Positions 59,056 to 64,000 of a stretch of 64,000 bases of DNA are shown here, piece after piece. Position numbers and translations under genes: made by a program. A model generated the notes under the pieces. The model was not told where the DNA came from, did not search any database, and was given only the letters and a program-made list of their open reading frames with translations. The stretch's first letter is position 1, and each line of letters starts with the position of its first letter. This stretch comes from Biomphalaria glabrata (lineage: Eukaryota > Mollusca > Gastropoda > Planorbidae): positions 6,824,001 through 6,888,000 of the forward strand of contig NC_074713.1 in the NCBI RefSeq assembly GCF_947242115.1, in the 5' to 3' direction.

Positions 59056-59630
59056 GCTTTGGAAAGTCAAAGTAACAAAACAAATACCTGCCATATTTAT
59101 ATACGGTAGAACAAGAAAAAAAAAAGTATAATTTAACTTGATTGATACGCAATAACAAATTGGCAGCAAGTTTATAGCTTTATTGTTTAACAAAAGAACA
59201 GTGTCTATGGTAACATTTGTACAAGCCAAAAAAAAAAAAAAGGATCGTATACATTAGCTGACTGGAACCAGGCTTACTCTGTCCACCGGTGCATGCACTG
59301 TGCATTGGTGCAAACATAATACAATCTCATGCCCTCCTGTGAAAATAAATCAAGTCAAGAAAAGGTTTCCAATTTTATACAGGGATTAATCTGGTGATAG
59401 TGGTCTAGTTAGATCAATTAATATGATGGTAGTGTTTCTAGGTTCTAGTTAGATCAAATTTATTCCTACTTCTGCCTTTGTGCTGTGAGACTGGAAAAAA
59501 TACTGCCTCTCTGTGGTCACATTTAGGACAGTGATGGTCTTCAGTTCGTGGTAGAGTTGGATCAGCAATAACATCCCCAACTATCTGAGTTAATTCACTA
59601 AGGAAGAACAAAAAATAAATACAATTAAAT
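59056..59630 (-). pseudogene. POLR2I: Duplicated POLR2I 3' end (exons 4-5, intron and 3' flank)
   Basis: Nearly identical to 43830-44405, including the intron between exons 4 and 5, the poly-A tracts and the downstream polyadenylation signal, so it arose by DNA copying and not by retrotransposition. Exon 4 copy is 59470-59597 and exon 5 copy 59274-59336. Exon 4 has one extra A near 59492-59497, shifting frame, and exons 1-3 are missing, so it cannot make RPB9. It fills exactly the gap between units A and B. High identity implies recent origin. Confidence 0.95.
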
Positions 59631-59632
59631 TC

Positions 59633-62600
59633 GGAGGACTGTGTCTTTTCAGGGCCATTCGATAATTGAGTATGCAACTTTGAAGGACATGGTCGGTCTT
59701 CTCTGGTGATGCTTCACTAGGGCAAATTTTAGTACTCAATTTTTAGACTCCGAACATGTGTTGTCTCTTTCTGCTGTGTCCGGTTCTGAAGGGAAAATTA
59801 TGTGTCGTTCCTGTCGGGACAGCTTGTAGATCTGTGTATTTGAATTTATTACTTAGCTATTGGGTGTTCAAGTGCTTGGCTATTGGGTGTTCAGGTACTT
59901 AACTATTCAGTGTTCAGGCACCAAACTATTGGGATAAAATGTATTTTGTACTCAATACAAATGCATTAAAAATTGTAAATAACTTGTCATGAAGTAAGTG
60001 GTGTTTGATCTAAACTCTGTTTACTCTGACAAATCTAGCATGTTTACGGTAAATCAAAGACTGGCCTGAGTTGACCTACTTAATTTATTCTGACTATCAC
60101 CATTCATATCAGCTCTTGGGGGTCATTTGAGTTCATTACATATTGTTCAATCGCTCTAGCTCTGGAGTTCAAGGTACTGACCTTGACTTATTAAAACTGT
60201 GCGCCATTAACATAGGAGAATGTTTATATGTTAGTGAAATAAATGTATAGCATTTGTGAAAGTAACTTTTAGTTCAAAATAAGACGCAACATTTTTTATT
60301 TACTTCTTTCTATTGGTAATACATAAATGCGATAGACTTGGGTAGTCATTCTTTCATTTTATTATTTCAATACGAACAGCTAATTAACAATCACATGTTG
60401 GTTTTGTCTCAACTCAATGACTACAGATGTACGTTAGTAATTAATTTTTTTAAAATGTCTTTGTAGCTCTCAGAAATTTCATTTGTCTTTGGGGCACCGC
60501 TCATGATCTGTAGAACTTCCACTGACAGGCCAGTCACTTCCTTCGACTTCCTCTATTTCTTGTCCATTTGACTTGTTCCCACAGAAAAGTCTTTGCGTAG
60601 TTTTTGCTCGTGGTTGCGGAGTATAAAACACATTAAGAGAGACAAAGGAGTCGATACGATCAAATGTGGTGGCGATATAATGGAACATTAACGTAAGAAA
60701 AATAAAGAAAGATTTGAAGAGATTTAGAAAGAATTGGACAAAAAAAAAATGTCAAGGACGCCCTATTGATGCCAGCAATATTGTTTTGGCGCGGTGATAC
60801 CAAATAAGTTCATGGTGTTATAGATGGGCGCAAAATGGTATAACTTCAATCAGGGGCATACTTCACGCCCGATGTCTGAAAAGATCACCCATTGAGCTTT
60901 GCCAGTTGCTTGGCTGAATTCAAAGACTAGCTTGCCAGTTAATACATACTTCTTGTGGCTTCTGATCGTGAACATAAAAAAAAATGGTTGCCACCGTCGT
61001 CACGACACAGCACTGACGCAATTGACCAAGGAGAGCTTGTAGTTTTGACGGTCGTGTTTTTAAACCCTTCGTGGGCAAACTAATTAGCGAGAAAATAGCT
61101 GACAAATCTGCCCGTTACTTCAGAATAAACTGATATACAGCTAGCGATAGAGTTGCGTTTTGACACCAACCTATAACTCCTCCCTTCCATCACCACCAAT
61201 TTTTTGTCCCCCTGGTTCGCTGAGCTTGTTTTTTTTTTTTTATTTCGGACCAGTGGTTCGGAATAGAACCAGAAAAAAAGGAATGCTCTTAACGTTTCCA
61301 GTATCGTGTCAACTGACGTCAAGGTGGTGGGTGTCTGCTTCAGGTGGAAGGTCTTTCTTGTCTTGGCCACTTGCTGAATACAATGGTGGAATTTCTCCCT
61401 ATCCTTGTCCTAAGGTGCTAATGATGTCGCGATGTCCACGTCTAGCAGAACTGTATTGAAAAACACGTGGTCTGACGATCCAATAAAACACGTTGATTGT
61501 TTTGCCAAAGTTCAAAATGGTGAAACGTTTTTATGCCAACTGTAGGAAATATTTGGATTTTCTCAACACATTTATTAGCGAAGACATTTATGGATGTAAA
61601 TAGCTAGCTTTGTGTATGTGTGCATCTGGTGTACTTAATATGGAAGCATTGACAAACTGTATTTAAAATTCATATATAATAAGTGTCTTAAACAGTATTT
61701 TATCGCTTGTAAGGTGGTTTGTTTTTTTAAAATCATAATGTAAATAAAAAAGTAGATTATTGTAATTTACTTAATTATGAAAATCCCCTTTAAAAAATGC
61801 CAATTATCAAACGTTATAACTGCTGCAATCGCGTAGCAATGAAAGACTGGGTTAAAAAAAACTATTTCAAATGTTAATGTTTTGTTTTCACTTGTCATGT
61901 CACTGTAGGCTGGACATGCTGTCGCGTAGACTTATTATTGATACTTGTTTTTTTTTTGTGTCAGTTTGAAGTATTGGTGTGGACGCTAAATATCGCTTGT
62001 TCAATAAAAAGATATTGGGGCATTTTAATTGGATATTGATTGGTTATATCGATTATCGATCAGTTGTCTATTTTGTGTGCGTACCAAGGGTACTCTGTAT
62101 GACGTGCAGCAGTGGACCTACACCCGCCACTTCAAGTACTTAGTTTTCCCACTCTCATTGTGTTTAGCATCTAGCCCGTGTTCCAATGGGTGATAGGCCT
62201 TCTTGACGCTTTATAGATCTAGATCCTCCCAGCTCTCCTCCAATGTTTTAGTATTATTGACTAGTAAATAGTGCATATTGTACTTGCTCAATGCACTTTG
62301 TTTTGTATGCTCCACTATTATTTTAGTGTCTTCTGATTGCAGAGAGCGTCACTGTTGGTAAACATTGTTCAACTATCTAATAATAATGGCAATGTCTTCG
62401 ATTCCGAAGATTTAGGATGAGTAGAACCACATGATCGCATTTATGACAGGCAGCGCCCCCCCCCCTTTTAGTTGACCTGAAATTTATTTTAAAGTTTTCA
62501 TAAGTATATATATATATATATAACACATACACACTACACAGGGGTTTACGTAGTTGTGCTGTGTTCACTTTCTTTGTGTGCGTGATGTGTGTTGCCACGT

Positions 62601-63530
62601 AGTCTCTCCGCGTGTGTGTATGTGTTTATGGTGTGTGTACTCACGCTTCCTGTTGAGTGGGGGGTCGAGTAACTCTTGTGTGTGTGTGTGACAGCTGTTG
62701 AGAAGACACAGTCGAGTGTGTCACACGATGTAGACCTTTGATGTGTCCCGCCATGGTTCTAGTCTCTGTGTTATCTAGGTTACATAATAGACTGTTTATC
62801 TCTAGTTGAAGGCTATCGCTAACTTACGCTATCTTTGTCTAGTCCACTCTGTTTGTTTGGTGATATTTCAATACAGAAATGGGAAGCTTTTTGGTTTTTT
62901 TTTTTAGAAGAGCAAAGTAATGATGGAAATTTAGTGCTGCTATACAAATTCTTGTAGCATTTTTTTCCATTGAGCAGCCTACACAGTGACTTTCACTTTC
63001 TGTAATCCATCTTGTAACGAGTTTTCTTTCTGTCTGGAAACTTACACAAGGTTGGTGTTCCATCGTACAGATGGGAACAGTACACCCTGGAAACATGAAG
63101 TGTACTGTGACTTCAACTCTGTATACAGCTCAGAAGTAGTTTCTTTGGGCCTTATAACTTCGAGTGAATATCAATAAACTATTTCATAATTTATTCAAGA
63201 TGGCGCTTCTCGTCTGCTTTCCAGCGTTCTAGTTTGGTGGACCAACGGACCACTTTTTTTGGTCGTTGGGTGGTTCGATTGCTATATTTAATATAGAATA
63301 TTCATTAAGATTTGAATTAAATAAAATTAAATTCTTGACCTTTGTATACTGTGCTTGTGAACATAAAGTTAACCATTCAATGTATTATGTAAATTTTAAG
63401 TAAAGATGTAGGTCTACATGTATTATGGAAGTTTGTAAAGAAAGAAAAAGTGCACAATACTGAGATCCTTGCGCGTTCAGTTATTCCCAGCATCTTTACA
63501 TCCCTTATACAACGCCGTTTGCGCTGGCTT
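59633..63530 (+). repeat. Duplication unit B (3.9 kb)
   Basis: Second copy of unit A, in direct orientation. It lacks the minisatellite expansion and has one repeat unit at each tandem locus region, which is probably the ancestral state. Its right side runs on into an uninterrupted LINE 3' end, whereas unit A's LINE is cut by the POLR2I fragment. Conserved features such as a TTGGCGCGGTGATACC stretch and GT-rich runs are present in both copies but no gene is recognised. Confidence 0.9.
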
Positions 63531-64000
63531 GGACATGTTCGCCGGATGGAGGACAAGCGCATCCCGAAAATCATCCTCTATGGACAACTCGCGACTGGCA
63601 CAAGAAAAACTGGTCGCCCCCACATCCGTTACATAGATGTAATAAAACGTGACCTCAAATCAGTGAACATCATCATTACTGACTATTGGGAAGACATAGC
63701 TCTAGACCGCACCAGATGGAGAGAGACAGTGACCAAGAAAGCTATGGACAGTGAAAGTACATGGGTCTCAACTCAGAAAGAAAAACATACAATCCGAAAA
63801 ACGGCCAGCTCCTCTACCACCGAAGTAAAAGCCACATTTACCTGCGCTATCTGTGGACGGGAGTGTCTCTCCAAAATAGGGCTCCACTGCCGCTCCACAG
63901 CTACATGAGGAAGTATGCTCTGAGATGAACCATAGTCGTACTACGACTAAAGGAGGCCAATGATTATGGAAGTTTGTTAATAAAGATGTAAGCCTACATG
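63430..64000 (+). mobile_element. LINE 3' end with open ORF2 C-terminus
   Basis: An intact 152-codon frame (63450-63908) reads RRLRWLGHVRRMEDKRIPK, LYGQLATGTRKTGRPHIRY and DVIKRDLKS, the post-RT C-terminal domain of many animal LINE proteins, and ends with a zinc-finger-like FTCAICGRECLSKIGLHC. The reverse transcriptase itself is absent, so the copy is 5' truncated near 63430. The 3' tail AAAGATGTAAGCCTACATG resembles AAAGATGTAGGTCTACATG at 63405, implying tandem or repeated tails. Confidence 0.8.

Larger units (their letters stand above)
54529..59059 (+). repeat. Duplication unit A (4.5 kb)
   Basis: Starting at GGAGGACTGTGTCTTTTCAG, sequence runs parallel to unit B (59633-63530) with only scattered substitutions and small indels. 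Differences: unit A carries the expanded minisatellite (54647-54961), an expanded 23-bp repeat (55046-55325) and ~130 bp near 58518-58655 missing from B. It ends in a truncated piece of the LINE seen at 63450 (GCGCGTTCAGTTATTCCCAG...). No host gene is recognised inside; open frames are not conserved in frame between A and B. Confidence 0.9.

Noticed and set aside
59056-59630. Processed retrocopy of POLR2I
   Set aside because: The intron between exons 4 and 5 and non-transcribed flank are included, so this is a DNA-level duplication.

Overview
This is animal nuclear DNA: AT-rich, with intron-dense genes, GT-AG splice sites and many interspersed repeats. The abundance of AGATCTAGATCT words, the SINE and LINE types and the proteins together suggest a gastropod mollusc, most likely a freshwater pulmonate snail (planorbid or lymnaeid). 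That placement is inference; no ribosomal or mitochondrial marker is present.

Four host genes were rebuilt exon by exon. (1) 363-3383, minus: the 5' six coding exons of enolase-phosphatase E1 (ENOPH1, methionine salvage), whose 3' end lies beyond the left edge. (2) 17812-41534, plus: a complete 27-coding-exon gene for a ribosome-binding protein 1/kinectin-like ER membrane coiled-coil protein of about 1101 residues. (3) 44051-47531, minus: complete five-exon POLR2I (RPB9, 127 aa), tail-to-tail with gene 2. (4) 49682 onward, plus: the first two coding exons of inositol-tetrakisphosphate 1-kinase (ITPK1), head-to-head with POLR2I and continuing beyond the right edge.

The rest is repeats. 3.5-17 kb is a transposon graveyard: a possible solo LTR fossil, a 2.4-kb hAT-like element, LINE 3' fragments (RNase H and C-terminal domains), two SINE families, a 672-bp hAT element with vertebrate-type ends, and an unrecognised GC-rich block. 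Intron 13 of the RRBP1-like gene carries a 3.1-kb composite element with a ~150-bp tandem array holding four perfect TGACGTCA sites; a 0.9-kb relative lies at 9963-10894. A foldback element sits between POLR2I and ITPK1.

54.5-64 kb, inside the ITPK1 intron, is a large duplication: unit A (54529-59059) and unit B (59633 to about 63530), separated by a 575-bp copy of the POLR2I 3' end taken from 43830-44405. Unit A has an expanded 31-bp minisatellite and a 23-bp repeat that unit B lacks. The window ends in the 3' part of a LINE. No single new biological system is proven. The strongest leads are the A/POLR2I/B rearrangement, the intronic CRE array, the composite element family, the foldback element and triplicated splice donors at exon 22 of the RRBP1-like gene.
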